Shown piece by piece: positions 17,897 through 26,821 of a stretch of 64,000 nt of DNA; positions within the stretch are counted from its first letter, which is position 1, and the number at the start of each line of letters is the position of its first letter. The stretch is from contig DASPIZ010000117.1 in assembly GCA_035628875.1 (NCBI GenBank), forward strand, positions 20,286 through 84,285, in the 5' to 3' direction. The stretch is from Ohtaekwangia sp035628875 (lineage in GTDB: Bacteria; Bacteroidota; Bacteroidia; Cytophagales; Cyclobacteriaceae). Position numbers and translations under genes: made by a program. The notes under the pieces are model-generated. The model made no database searches and was not told the origin of the DNA. It was given only the letters and a program-made list of their open reading frames with translations.

Positions 17897-18844
17897 CTAA
17901 AACCCATGCGGCTCAAGGGATGGCCATTTTTTTTCATCACGGAGATAGTGGTTGAAGTGTTTTTTTACGTGTTGGGTTACTTCGGTTTTATATTCGTTGA
18001 TGGCATGGTCTGCGCCCTCGAAAAGGATAAACCGAACCGGATGTTTGGCGTCATATAATTTCTGTACAAGGCTTATGGCTTCGCTAGGGGATACACGCCA
18101 GTCTGCACTACCGTGCATAATTAACAATGGCGTTGTTTTACACATTTCATTGGCCCAATACACAGCAGACCTGGCGCGCAGTGCTTTTTCTTTCTCCTCC
18201 TGGTAGTTGGGTATCAGCTCGGCGAATACATTTTTTTCGAGTTGTGGCCTTTTGGGAAGATTCTGAAACAAATCGGCCGTTCCGGAAATAACAACTGCTG
18301 CCTTTAAACGCTTAGTATTTTTCATGGCGAGATACGTCATCATACCGCCGCGGCTTGTACCTTCCATACCGATACGTGAAGTATCTGCTCTGGGAATTTC
18401 ATTTAACAGGGGCAGAAGATTAAGCACATCATGAACATCCTTTCCGCCGAATTCTTCTTTGCCTTCACCGCCATCGTTGCCGCGATATTGACTTGCAATC
18501 GCTACGTAGCCCCATGAAGCGTAACGTCCCATAACAGACGCCACGCTGTATTCCGTCCATTTAGAAAACTCACGGTTACCACCCCGATTCACAATGATAC
18601 AGGGAAATTTATTTCCTGACTTTGGTTCGGCCATGAATGCCTTGACTTTTAAGCCATCAGATAAATACGTAATCCGATAAAAGTTAATGCTATCGATCTC
18701 TCTTCGTATTACAGGATTTAATCTTATTCTGACGCTGTCGGAAACCGTAAAGGCGATTTTTTCAACAATTTTTCCATCCTGTGCGGCAAGAGAAAAGCTA
18801 ATCAGCCATAAAGCCAAAGCCACGATCCGGGTTAGGGTATTCAT
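17897..18844 (-). CDS. Secreted alpha/beta hydrolase, prolyl-oligopeptidase (S9)-like
   Basis: The 315-residue protein has a signal peptide (1-22) and an alpha/beta-hydrolase domain. The catalytic triad can be read as Ser164 in the nucleophile elbow GTSRGG, Asp248 in HGSADWRVSP and His280 in EGADHAIN. The arrangement matches S9-type peptidases and related acyl esterases without the beta-propeller. The substrate cannot be read from the sequence. It is periplasmic or secreted. Its stop codon (TAG) runs directly into the heptad-repeat element. Confidence 0.87.
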   Translation of the reverse strand: MNTLTRIVALALWLISFSLAAQDGKIVEKIAFTVSDSVRIRLNPVIRREIDSINFYRITYLSDGLKVKAFMAEPKSGNKFPCIIVNRGGNREFSKWTEYSVASVMGRYASWGYVAIASQYRGNDGGEGKEEFGGKDVHDVLNLLPLLNEIPRADTSRIGMEGTSRGGMMTYLAMKNTKRLKAAVVISGTADLFQNLPKRPQLEKNVFAELIPNYQEEKEKALRARSAVYWANEMCKTTPLLIMHGSADWRVSPSEAISLVQKLYDAKHPVRFILFEGADHAINEYKTEVTQHVKKHFNHYLRDEKKWPSLEPHGF

Positions 18845-18932
18845 ACCGTTTTTTTTTCAGGAAATTACAAATCTTAGGCGATTGTAAAAATACTTTCGCA
18901 TTGTATTCATGTCAGTTCGATTTTAAACAAAA

Positions 18933-18958
18933 AAAGAACCGCGGTTAAACGGTTCTTT
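18933..18958 (-). terminator. Rho-independent terminator after the M57 protease gene
   Basis: On the minus strand a 9-base stem AAAGAACCG / CGGTTCTTT with an 8-base loop is followed by a T-rich run. It lies about 35 bases beyond the stop of the gene at 18994. Confidence 0.85.
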
Positions 18959-18993
18959 ACGACATACATCTATTGTCCGATTGGGTTGATCTA

Positions 18994-19776
18994 TTAATCA
19001 GGATAAATAATCTGCACAGCGGCAAGGTCGCCGTCGGTAAATCCATTCCACGGAAGGACGTAAGAATTCATTACAGAGTTAGGATCGGTGTACGGTGTTC
19101 CCTGAATAAAATAGCCCTGATTCTGATCAGTATGATACAAACCAAAGATGTGGCCCATCTCATGTACAATGGTGAAAAGTTTATAGCTATTGTTCAATGA
19201 ATTATATTTTGTGTTGATGGTCATGGTATGACCAGGTCTTCGGTTTGATGAAGGCAGGTAAGCGCGTGCCACCCAATTTTGGCTCGAATATCCGGTGTTA
19301 ATAACCGTATTTGCACTGCTGCTACTGTTCACTTCCGACATATACAAACTGGTGCCGTTCACGTTGTTCCACTGTGTGATAGCGCCGCGTATAGCAGTTG
19401 CCCACGATGATGGTACCGATGAACTGATGTAGAATTTGATGTTTGTAACATAACTATTACTTACCAGATAAGGTCCGCGGTAGTGTTGTTCTTTACCCTG
19501 CAATGATTGTTTTTCCCGGGCGATGTAGTTATCTACTTCTTTTTGGTTGATTAGTATGTCTTGATCAATAATGAATACGCCGTCCTTCAATACAATTTCA
19601 TCTTCATGAAATCCGGAATTCACTAGGAACTGAAGCTGTTCATCGGTTGCTTTTTCTGTCGGCTTTTTACTTACCGGTTCTTCATCTTGCTGGCAGGAAA
19701 CAAGGGTCATGGCAAGGGCAGTACACACTGTAGCTGTCAAACGCAAATAGCGTCTGCTGTTGAATAGATTTCTCAT
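18994..19776 (-). CDS. M57-type (HEIGH-like) zinc metalloprotease lipoprotein
   Basis: The 260-residue protein has a lipoprotein signal (Cys28 in LVSCQQDEE), a propeptide-like region and a C-terminal metzincin domain. The zinc site is HEMGHIFGLYH (His205, Glu206, His209, His215) with a Met-turn at SVMNSY (Met236). The layout matches peptidase family M57, described as dual-action HEIGH metallopeptidases in Bacteroidota. It should be anchored in an envelope membrane and cleave extracytoplasmic proteins. It stands alone, with its own terminator. Confidence 0.9.
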   Translation of the reverse strand: MRNLFNSRRYLRLTATVCTALAMTLVSCQQDEEPVSKKPTEKATDEQLQFLVNSGFHEDEIVLKDGVFIIDQDILINQKEVDNYIAREKQSLQGKEQHYRGPYLVSNSYVTNIKFYISSSVPSSWATAIRGAITQWNNVNGTSLYMSEVNSSSSANTVINTGYSSQNWVARAYLPSSNRRPGHTMTINTKYNSLNNSYKLFTIVHEMGHIFGLYHTDQNQGYFIQGTPYTDPNSVMNSYVLPWNGFTDGDLAAVQIIYPD

Positions 19777-20092
19777 GGTTTTTAGGTTTTTGAGTTAATA
19801 TGATAAAACTACAGATACCCATACCGTTGTAAAATTATTTCAACGATAAAATTTGCATTATAAAGTTTACTGTGTTTAGCATGACAAGTTGGAGGCTTAT
19901 ATAACAGTAGATAATTTCTATTGATTAAATATAGATGAGATACTGATACTTATTTTGTCTAAGTATAAGTTCTTAAGGGTCGTAAAATTATACTTGATAA
20001 ATAAGGTATGACTTATAGGGAGTTAGATTACATCATTGGGCTAATAAAAGAATGATTGACATCAGATGTTTGGTAGAAAATCTAAAATGACA
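19777..20092. other. AT-rich intergenic region, nothing recognised
   Basis: No open frame is worth calling in these 316 AT-rich bases. A weak inverted repeat CGTTG / CAACG at 19825-19845 lies 50 bases upstream of the protease start and could be an operator, but five-base arms are common by chance. Confidence 0.4.
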
Positions 20093-20124
20093 AAAAAAAC
20101 CGGTTCGAGGTAAACCGGTTTTTT
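20093..20124 (-). terminator. Terminator after the LTXXQ-protein gene
   Basis: The stem AAAAAACCGGTT / AACCGGTTTTTT with a 7-base loop lies just beyond the stop codon at 20136. It has an A/T run on each side and could work on either strand. Confidence 0.85.
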
Positions 20125-20135
20125 AGTTAAAGTCT

Positions 20136-20780
20136 TTATTTCTTTTGATGTCGTGACTTTCTGCTTTTTTTATTGTCGGCCTTCATTTCTGTCCATTTGC
20201 TAAATTGGTCAGGACTCAGGATTTGTTTCATGCCGTTGTTATAGTCGGTGCGTATTTTTTTCCAGTCGTCCCGCTTTTCTGTTTTGGCGTCCGTACCACT
20301 TTTGCGTAGCGCTTCAATCTGGTTTTTCTGTGCCGTGTTTAAAGACTTAATTTTTTCAGTTTGTTCGTCGGTTAGTCCAAGCGAGGTTTTAAGGTGCATG
20401 GGATTGCGTACCTTGCGGAATGATTCATTTCTTTCCTTCATTTTTTCCCGCCGCTCTGCTTTTATGGCCTTCCATTTTTCTGCTTGTTCCGGCGTAAGGA
20501 TGGCGTTCAACTCTTTTTCGTAGGCAGCCCTGTTTTCTCTAAAAATTTTCTTCTTCTCATCAGCTGAAACAGCATCTTCAGGATTTGATCTTCTTTCCGC
20601 CGCATATTTTTCATGGAGTGTCGCGATCTGCTGGTATTGAGCTTCGTTTAAATTCAGCGTTGATTTCATGCGCTCCAGACGATGCTGGGAACCTCTGTTG
20701 TTTCCGTCTTTTTCCGAAGATTGCGCGTACAGCATGGCACTCATTAAAATCAGCATAACCAAAATTCCTTGTCTTTTCAT
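20136..20780 (-). CDS. Periplasmic LTXXQ-motif (Spy/CpxP-like) helical protein
   Basis: The 214-residue protein has a signal peptide (1-19, ending MLYAQ) followed by highly charged helices. Two tandem units each carry LTXXQ-like motifs: LNEAQYQQI with LTPEQAEKW, then LTDEQTEKI with LSPDQFSKW. This is the pattern of Spy/CpxP-family periplasmic proteins, which in enterobacteria act as chaperones and stress-response modulators. The role in this phylum is not established. The C-terminus is strongly basic (DNKKSRKSRHQKK). It is transcribed alone. Confidence 0.82.
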   Translation of the reverse strand: MKRQGILVMLILMSAMLYAQSSEKDGNNRGSQHRLERMKSTLNLNEAQYQQIATLHEKYAAERRSNPEDAVSADEKKKIFRENRAAYEKELNAILTPEQAEKWKAIKAERREKMKERNESFRKVRNPMHLKTSLGLTDEQTEKIKSLNTAQKNQIEALRKSGTDAKTEKRDDWKKIRTDYNNGMKQILSPDQFSKWTEMKADNKKSRKSRHQKK

Positions 20781-21208
20781 ATTAGTAGATTTTAAAATTT
20801 ATTTGATAAATAGCCAACGGTGTGCCGGATTTAAAAATGGAAACTAATTTTCGACATTTTCGGAGATTTCATCGACGGTTCAGTCGAGCAGATTTAAATG
20901 TAGACGAGTGTAATCGCCCTGTTTTGGGAAAGCTTCGTTGCATTGATACGGAAAATAATTCAGCTTAACGTTAAATCTGCAATTTTCAAAGGCGACTGGT
21001 TGCTAATCGAAACAAAAGAACTTATTTTTAGTTACCATGATGAAGGGCCTGGATGTTGTAAAACGCGTATGCGGCCTTAAAATTGCGCTTCGTTCCCGCA
21101 TTGCGGGGTTCATTAAATCCTGATCTGCTTCGTGTACAGTTACCTGATAACTGGTATCGCGTCGCCTTTGTGTTTAGTCATTGTTTCTTAAAACTAAATG
21201 AATCTGCC
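20781..21208. other. Divergent intergenic region
   Basis: I see no gene in these 428 bases. An open frame continues upstream from 21209 to 21083, but those extra 42 residues look non-coding. A short stem CCCGC-ATT-GCGGG lies near 21097-21109. Confidence 0.4.
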
Positions 21209-21502
21209 ATGAAAAGTTCGAGATTGATTCTTCCTTCCGATACCCGTATGATCTATTTTGGAACAAAAGATGTGTTGGATAACCACGAAGAAAAAGAAGC
21301 ACGTAGAACAAAACTTATTCAGGCTATGCAAGCCAGGAACAACCCTGATCAAACTCCGATTAGTATTTACCTCCGCCTTCCCAATGGCGAAACCGTTGAA
21401 ACAAGATCCGATGTTTTAAACTATGATCTTGACCGCGATGACATTGTTATTATAAAAGGAGGTCATTTTATTCCGGTCTATGCTATACTCGATGTAGCGT
21501 AG
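21209..21502 (+). CDS. Small conserved-looking protein of unknown function
   Basis: The 97-residue product begins MKSSRLILPSDTRMIYFGTK and has no signal peptide or membrane segment. The N-terminal half is charged and helical. The C-terminal half looks like a small beta domain (ISIYLRLPNGETVETRSDVL, then DDIVIIKGGHFIPVYAIL). I do not recognise the family. The frame is open further upstream, but the ATG at 21209 gives the more protein-like sequence. Its TAG stop is followed at once by the heptad-repeat composite. Confidence 0.6.
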   Translation: MKSSRLILPSDTRMIYFGTKDVLDNHEEKEARRTKLIQAMQARNNPDQTPISIYLRLPNGETVETRSDVLNYDLDRDDIVIIKGGHFIPVYAILDVA

Positions 21503-21850
21503 GTCATGGTTCAAGGTTTAAAGTTCAAGGTTCAAAGTTCAAAGTTCGGTAAACGAAGTGTATTCGAAAGTTGTTTGAGGTTTGAAGTCTGATGTTTGAG
21601 GTTGGGGTTCGAAAATCTTTTAGCTTAACGAAAACAACTGAAAGCGCAATACCCGCGTACCTCGTACCTTGAAACTGCAAACTCGATTCGCCCGGATAAA
21701 CCAAAAGATAAACTTATAAGTTGTAGAAGGCACATCAGTTGCTGACCAAACAAACTCGCGGCTCGATGCTCTTGGCTCGAAGCTAATTCGAAATCTCATA
21801 CACTATCCAAAACCACTTGAACCCTGCAGCCCGAAGCTTGCAGCTTATCT
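21503..21850 (+). repeat. Composite heptad-repeat element
   Basis: Starting at the first base after the TAG stop, the modules on the plus strand are: GTTCAAG/GTTCAAA units (21503-21549), GTTTGAG/GTCTGAT units (21571-21610), TACCTCG units (21654-21670) and GCTCGAT/GCTCGAA units (21753-21786), with AGCCCGAAGCTTGCAGC at about 21828-21844. The D module is preceded by GACCAAACAAACTCG, which also precedes the D module at 52.48 kb. No gene is supported up to the receptor start at 21958. Confidence 0.8.
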
Positions 21851-21957
21851 GAAGCATTTAAGAAACGAAAATTATTTCCACATGCGAATGAGGGTAAAGT
21901 TTAAGCCAGTTGTCTGAAAAGGGTAAACCAAATATCCTTAGACAAACTTAAAAACGC

Positions 21958-24327
21958 ATGTTGAAACTTAGAAAAAGCCTTTCTGTATGGATTACCCTAT
22001 CCATATTGACGATGTATGCAGGATCATCCCATGGTCAGGCATTAACACAGACTGTTAGAGGTAAGATCATTGATCAGGACTCACGTATGCCACTGCCCGG
22101 CGCTAACATTGTCGTAATAGACGCCAAAGAATTTCTGGGCACAAGTACCGATGTTGATGGAAACTTCCGGATTGAGCATGTTCCTGTAGGAAGGGTTTCT
22201 CTAGCCATCACGTTTGTCGGTTATGAAGATCGTGTGATTTCCAATATCCTGATAACAACAGGTAAAGAAGCTGTTCTCGATATTGAAATGAAAGAATCAC
22301 TTGAGATGATGGATGCTGTTGAAATAAATGCCAGTAAGGATAAGTCAGAAATATCGAATGAGATGGCGCTCACCAGCGCACGCGGTTTTACCGTAGAGGA
22401 GACTAAGCGATATGCTGGCTCATTTAATGATCCGGCACGAATGGTTTCTGGTTACGCCGGTGTTGATGTAGACGCCAGTGGAGATAATTCTATTATAGTA
22501 AGGGGAAATTCGCCGCGTGGTATTCAATGGCGACTGGAAGGAATCGATATTCCTAACCCAAATCATTTTTCAGATGAAGGCGCTACTGGCGGGCCCATTA
22601 ATGCACTGAACAGTCAGATGTTGGCGAATTCAGAGTTCTTTACAGCTGCATTTCCGGCGGAATTTGGAAACGCACTTTCCGGTGTGTTTGATATGAAGTT
22701 AAGGAAAGGCAATAATGAAAAGCGTGAATATAGTTTATCGGTTGGTGTGTTGGGTACAGACGTAACGGCGGAAGGACCTTTTGTTAAAGGCGGTGGATCA
22801 TCCTTCCTCGTAAACTATCGTTACTCAACTTTATCGCTGTTGAACAGTATCGGACTCGTTGATTTTGATGGGATTCCAAAGTACCAGGATCTTTCGTTTA
22901 AACTGCATCTGCCAACAAAATCATTAGGAACCTTTTCGGTGTTTGGCCTGGGTGGAAAAAGTAACATTTTTGAAAAGGAGTACGCCGACGATGATGAAGA
23001 GGTGCTGGCGCAGAAAGGAAATTACAAAGCCAACATGGGGATAATCGGTATGACACAATATTGGTCATTGAACTCCAGTACTTATTTGCAGAACAGCGTG
23101 TCGGTATCTCAGAATGGAAGCGGATACCTGGGGCATAAACCAGATGGGCAGGATTCTTTTGTACGCGACGATGACATGGAACTGGAAAAGCAATCGTTTA
23201 AAATATCGTCTACATTCAATCATAAATTTAACGCCAGCCATACCGCTCAGGCAGGTGTTATCTTCACAAGGCATAAATTCGATTTTTACAATAATTACTT
23301 TGATGAAGAAACAGACCAATACCTCACAGATCAACGTATGAAAGGGGAGGCCGATCAATACCAGGGGTTTATCAGTTGGAAATACCGCCCTCTACAGGAT
23401 CTTTCTTTAGTGGCAGGTATGCATGCGCAGGGTGTTTCAATGAATCATGAGATTTCTTTTGAACCGCGTGTTAGTGCGCGCTGGCAGTTTCATCCGTCAC
23501 AAGCGTTTACCGCTGGCTTTGGTATTCATGGAAAAATGGAATCTCTTACCAATTATTACAGTATTATTGAACAGGAAGATGGTACGACGGGTATGCCGAA
23601 TAAAAAAATGGATTTTTCAAAAGCGAGACATTATGTTGTTGGTTATGAAAACAAGTTGAGCCAAAATTTATTTTTTAAAGTGGAGGCCTACTATCAACAG
23701 TTATTCAATATTCCGATCGAAAACAATCCAAACAGTTCGTACTCGCTCATCAATCAAATCGATGGGTTTACCGACCGCACGTTGGTGAATGATGGAACCG
23801 GTAAAAATATGGGACTTGAATTAACGCTTGAAAGATATTTTGCTGACAACTATTATTTCCTGGTGACCACTTCCTTGTTTGATTCAAAATACAAAGCAGG
23901 TGATGGTATTGAAAGAAACACATTATTCAATGGAAACTATATTGGAAATGTATTATTTGGGAAGGAGTTTAAACTCAATAGCAAAAAAGGAAAGAACAAG
24001 GTAATCGGATTCAGTACAAAAATATCTTCCCTTGGCGCCCGTCGTTATACACCGATTAATGTCGCCGAATCTGCGATGCGGGATGAAACTGTTTACTATG
24101 AAGATCAGGCATTTTCAAAAAAGGGCGATGTGGTTTTTATTGCCAATCTTGCTGTTACCTATCGGATTGATAACAAAAAGCTAAGTCAGGAATTGAAACT
24201 GGATATTCAAAATGCGACAAACAATGCTGCTAAGATTGGGTATTTCTATAACGAGAATACCGATAAAGTGGAGTCGTTTGATCAGCTGCCTTTGTTACCG
24301 GTGGTGAGTTATACGATTCATTTTTAA
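21958..24327 (+). CDS. TonB-dependent receptor with carboxypeptidase-regulatory-like N-terminus
   Basis: The 789-residue protein has a signal peptide (1-27), a carboxypeptidase-regulatory-like domain (about 33-115, VRGKIIDQDSRMPLPGANIV), a plug (IIVRGNSPRGIQWRLEGIDI, NSEFFTAAFPAEFGNALSGV) and a barrel of roughly 550 residues ending SYTIHF. It is shorter than SusC proteins and has no SusD partner, so it is the non-SusC type. The ligand may be a siderophore, peptide or other chelate and cannot be read from the sequence. It stands alone on its strand. Confidence 0.93.
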   Translation: MLKLRKSLSVWITLSILTMYAGSSHGQALTQTVRGKIIDQDSRMPLPGANIVVIDAKEFLGTSTDVDGNFRIEHVPVGRVSLAITFVGYEDRVISNILITTGKEAVLDIEMKESLEMMDAVEINASKDKSEISNEMALTSARGFTVEETKRYAGSFNDPARMVSGYAGVDVDASGDNSIIVRGNSPRGIQWRLEGIDIPNPNHFSDEGATGGPINALNSQMLANSEFFTAAFPAEFGNALSGVFDMKLRKGNNEKREYSLSVGVLGTDVTAEGPFVKGGGSSFLVNYRYSTLSLLNSIGLVDFDGIPKYQDLSFKLHLPTKSLGTFSVFGLGGKSNIFEKEYADDDEEVLAQKGNYKANMGIIGMTQYWSLNSSTYLQNSVSVSQNGSGYLGHKPDGQDSFVRDDDMELEKQSFKISSTFNHKFNASHTAQAGVIFTRHKFDFYNNYFDEETDQYLTDQRMKGEADQYQGFISWKYRPLQDLSLVAGMHAQGVSMNHEISFEPRVSARWQFHPSQAFTAGFGIHGKMESLTNYYSIIEQEDGTTGMPNKKMDFSKARHYVVGYENKLSQNLFFKVEAYYQQLFNIPIENNPNSSYSLINQIDGFTDRTLVNDGTGKNMGLELTLERYFADNYYFLVTTSLFDSKYKAGDGIERNTLFNGNYIGNVLFGKEFKLNSKKGKNKVIGFSTKISSLGARRYTPINVAESAMRDETVYYEDQAFSKKGDVVFIANLAVTYRIDNKKLSQELKLDIQNATNNAAKIGYFYNENTDKVESFDQLPLLPVVSYTIHF

Positions 24328-24360
24328 GGATGCAAATTGTTCCAGAAAGTAGACAATCAG

Positions 24361-24400
24361 CTCACGGAAACCACAGAATACACGGAAGGAAGCACAGAAA
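24361..24400. repeat. Short CACAGAA-type heptad-phased repeat
   Basis: The tract CGGAAAC-CACAGAA-TACACGG-AAGGAAG-CACAGAA keeps a 7-base phase over five units. It is a different class from the GTTCAAG family but has the same period and also lies just after a gene (33 bases after the receptor stop). Confidence 0.6.
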
Positions 24401-24513
24401 TGATAAATAAATTTTCGGCGCTCCTTCTGTGAATCCGGGGTTTCCCCCGCGGATGTCATCATAGAATGCTGTCATCCCTTCTTGTCGTCCTTTCTGATTC
24501 AAAAACCACCGCC

Positions 24514-24921
24514 TTAAACTTGAAATCTCAGGTTCTCCTGTATGATTTCAGAATCAAAAAAATTAATCGTTTCCTCATAGATGGCCTGGCTGATCACCCG
24601 GTAATTTTCAACGAGATGTGAAACAAAGATCTCCAGCGAAATATCGCTGATCGGAGGGGAGGTACGGATCGTCAGGTAACCCTTGTCAAAGCGATCTATA
24701 CCGGTAAATCCGGCATCCGCAAAATTGAAATAGAATTCTCCCTGGGTGTTTAGTGCATAGCGCTCCCGTTGGGTTTCGATAAACATCTTAAATGGTCGGA
24801 AGTCCAAAAGCAGGGGTAACTTATTCGCACGAAGATTGCCGATGATTTGGAACCCGCTTTCGCTGCCACAAAGCATTTTCATCTCGTCGATGAGCTTCTC
24901 AGGGCCATGGTTATTTTTCAT
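24514..24921 (-). CDS. Cytoplasmic protein of unknown function
   Basis: The 135-residue protein has no signal peptide, membrane segment or motif I recognise. It starts with a helical segment (LIDEMKMLCGSESGFQ) and has a mixed alpha/beta body (KLPLLLDFRPFKMFIE, YLTIRTSPPISDISLEIFVS). Sequence complexity and codon use are like those of neighbouring genes, and no overlapping gene competes for the site. It is 111 bases from the ABC-F stop on the same strand and may share upstream transcription. Confidence 0.6.
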   Translation of the reverse strand: MKNNHGPEKLIDEMKMLCGSESGFQIIGNLRANKLPLLLDFRPFKMFIETQRERYALNTQGEFYFNFADAGFTGIDRFDKGYLTIRTSPPISDISLEIFVSHLVENYRVISQAIYEETINFFDSEIIQENLRFQV

Positions 24922-25032
24922 ACTTACCCAAAATAATCTGCAATTAAAGCATTAGGACGCGATTGAAACTGGAAAGAGCGTTTCAATTCTTACATGAATG
25001 CCGAATTTGGTTTTGAATTTTTATAGAACCAG

Positions 25033-26667
25033 TTACTTGCGTTCAATCTCACGCAGATTTTCCATTTTTTTATTCCGTAAAAATCCGTTGATGTCTTCGA
25101 AGTGTTCTTTGATGCGCTTGTTGCCAAACTCAAACACTTTATCGGCCAGGCCATCGAGAAAATCACGGTCGTGAGAAACGAGGATCAACGTTCCATCAAA
25201 AGCTTTCAGTGCGTCTTTCAGGATATCTTTGGTTTTGATATCCAGGTGGTTTGTAGGTTCATCAAGGATAAGCAGATTGACTGGCTGAAGCAATAGTTTG
25301 ATCATGGCGAGGCGGGTCTTTTCCCCACCGGATAAGTACTTGACTTTTTTATCAATCGTTTCACCACCGAACATAAAGGCGCCTAATATATCGCGGATCT
25401 TGGTTCGGATATCACCTTGTGCAATGTAGTCGATGGTTTGGAATACCGTTAATTCTTCTTCCAGTTTAGCAGCCTGGTCCTGGGCGAAATACCCGATGAG
25501 GCAGTTGTGCCCAAGTTGAAGTTTCCCTTCATAATCGATTTCTCCCATGATGGCTTTCACCAGGGTAGACTTTCCTTCACCGTTCTTTCCGACAAGCGCA
25601 ACTTTTTCACCACGTGCAATGGTTACACTGGCATCGGCAAATACAACATGATTGCCATACTTTTTAGTGAGGCCTTCTGCAATGACAGGGTAGCTTCCCG
25701 ACTTTGGTGCAGGCGGGAACTTCAGATTAAGTGCAGATGTATCCACTTCATCTACCTGAACAATCTCCATCTTCTCCAGCATCTTCACACGTGATTGGAC
25801 TTGCAACGTCTTTGAATATGTTCCTTTGAATCGCTCAATGAAGGCCGTGATGTCGGCAATTTCACGTGCCTGATCATCAAATTGTTTTTGTTGTTGTTCC
25901 CGTCTTTCCTTCCGGAGTTGCAGGTAATGGGTGTAGTTGGTTTTATAATCGTAGATACGCCCCATGGTAATTTCAATGGTGCGGTTTGTGAGATTATCTA
26001 CAAAGGTTTTATCGTGACTGATTACAATCACAGCTTTTGCGTTATTGATTAGGAAATCCTCCAGCCATTGAATAGACTCGATGTCGAGGTGGTTGGTCGG
26101 CTCATCCAACAGGATAAGATCGGGTTTCTGCAAAAGAATCTTCGCGAGTTCAATGCGCATACGCCACCCGCCGCTAAATTCTTTGGTAGGCCGTGTAAAA
26201 TCAGAACGTTCAAATCCCAAACCCTTCAGCGTTTTTTCAACTTCAGCATCGAAGTTAATTTCTTCTATGGAATAATACTTCTCACTTAATTCAGAAACCT
26301 GTTCAATGATCTTAGCGTATTCGTCCGACTCATAATCCGTCCGGGTTTCCAATTGATGGTTCAACTCATCCATTTCATTTTTCATGTTCAGGATCTTAAA
26401 AAATGCTTTGGATGCCTCCTCGAAAACCGTTGCATCATCTTCGGTAAGCAAATGCTGGGGGAGATAGGCAATAACCGCATCCTTTGGAGCAGAAACCTTG
26501 CCCCGGGTAGGTTTATTCCCTCCGGCAATGATTTTCAAAAGGGTGGACTTACCTGCGCCGTTTTTCCCCATAAGGGCGATCCGGTCGTTTTCATTAATAT
26601 TAAAAGTGATGTTACTAAACAGCGCAGATCCATTAAATTCTACACTTACCGCGTCAACTGAAATCAT
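25033..26667 (-). CDS. ABC-F family ATPase (ribosome-associated, EttA/Uup-like)
   Basis: The 544-residue protein carries two ABC cassettes and no membrane domain. The first has Walker A GKNGAGKST, signature FSGGWRMR and Walker B LILLDEPTNHLD. The second has GKNGEGKST, LSGGEKTR and LLILDEPTNHLD. A charged linker with coiled coil (LQLRKERREQQQKQFDDQAR) lies between them, as in ABC-F proteins that act on the ribosome. The frame is open to 26763, but the cassette starts right after the ATG at 26667 (MISVDAVSVEFNG), so I take that as the start. It is divergent from the Crp-like gene. Confidence 0.92.
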   Translation of the reverse strand: MISVDAVSVEFNGSALFSNITFNINENDRIALMGKNGAGKSTLLKIIAGGNKPTRGKVSAPKDAVIAYLPQHLLTEDDATVFEEASKAFFKILNMKNEMDELNHQLETRTDYESDEYAKIIEQVSELSEKYYSIEEINFDAEVEKTLKGLGFERSDFTRPTKEFSGGWRMRIELAKILLQKPDLILLDEPTNHLDIESIQWLEDFLINNAKAVIVISHDKTFVDNLTNRTIEITMGRIYDYKTNYTHYLQLRKERREQQQKQFDDQAREIADITAFIERFKGTYSKTLQVQSRVKMLEKMEIVQVDEVDTSALNLKFPPAPKSGSYPVIAEGLTKKYGNHVVFADASVTIARGEKVALVGKNGEGKSTLVKAIMGEIDYEGKLQLGHNCLIGYFAQDQAAKLEEELTVFQTIDYIAQGDIRTKIRDILGAFMFGGETIDKKVKYLSGGEKTRLAMIKLLLQPVNLLILDEPTNHLDIKTKDILKDALKAFDGTLILVSHDRDFLDGLADKVFEFGNKRIKEHFEDINGFLRNKKMENLREIERK

Positions 26668-26766
26668 ATTTTCTAATAAACCGGCAAAGATATAAAAAGT
26701 CACGAAGCTGGAAAGCCATGCGTGACGGGAAGGAGTCACAATGATCAGCTTGCTGGTTGCCATGGG

Positions 26767-26793
26767 TTGTTGTGGTGGAATAAATTACCTTTG
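26767..26793 (+). promoter_or_regulatory. Candidate Bacteroidota promoter for the Crp-like gene
   Basis: TACCTTTG at 26786-26793 matches the -7 consensus TAnnTTTG exactly. A TTG lies 16 bases upstream as a weak -33 element. It sits 28 bases before the chosen start codon. Confidence 0.4.
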
Positions 26794-26821
26794 GTTAATA
26801 TTCTATCTAAGGACTGGGGAT

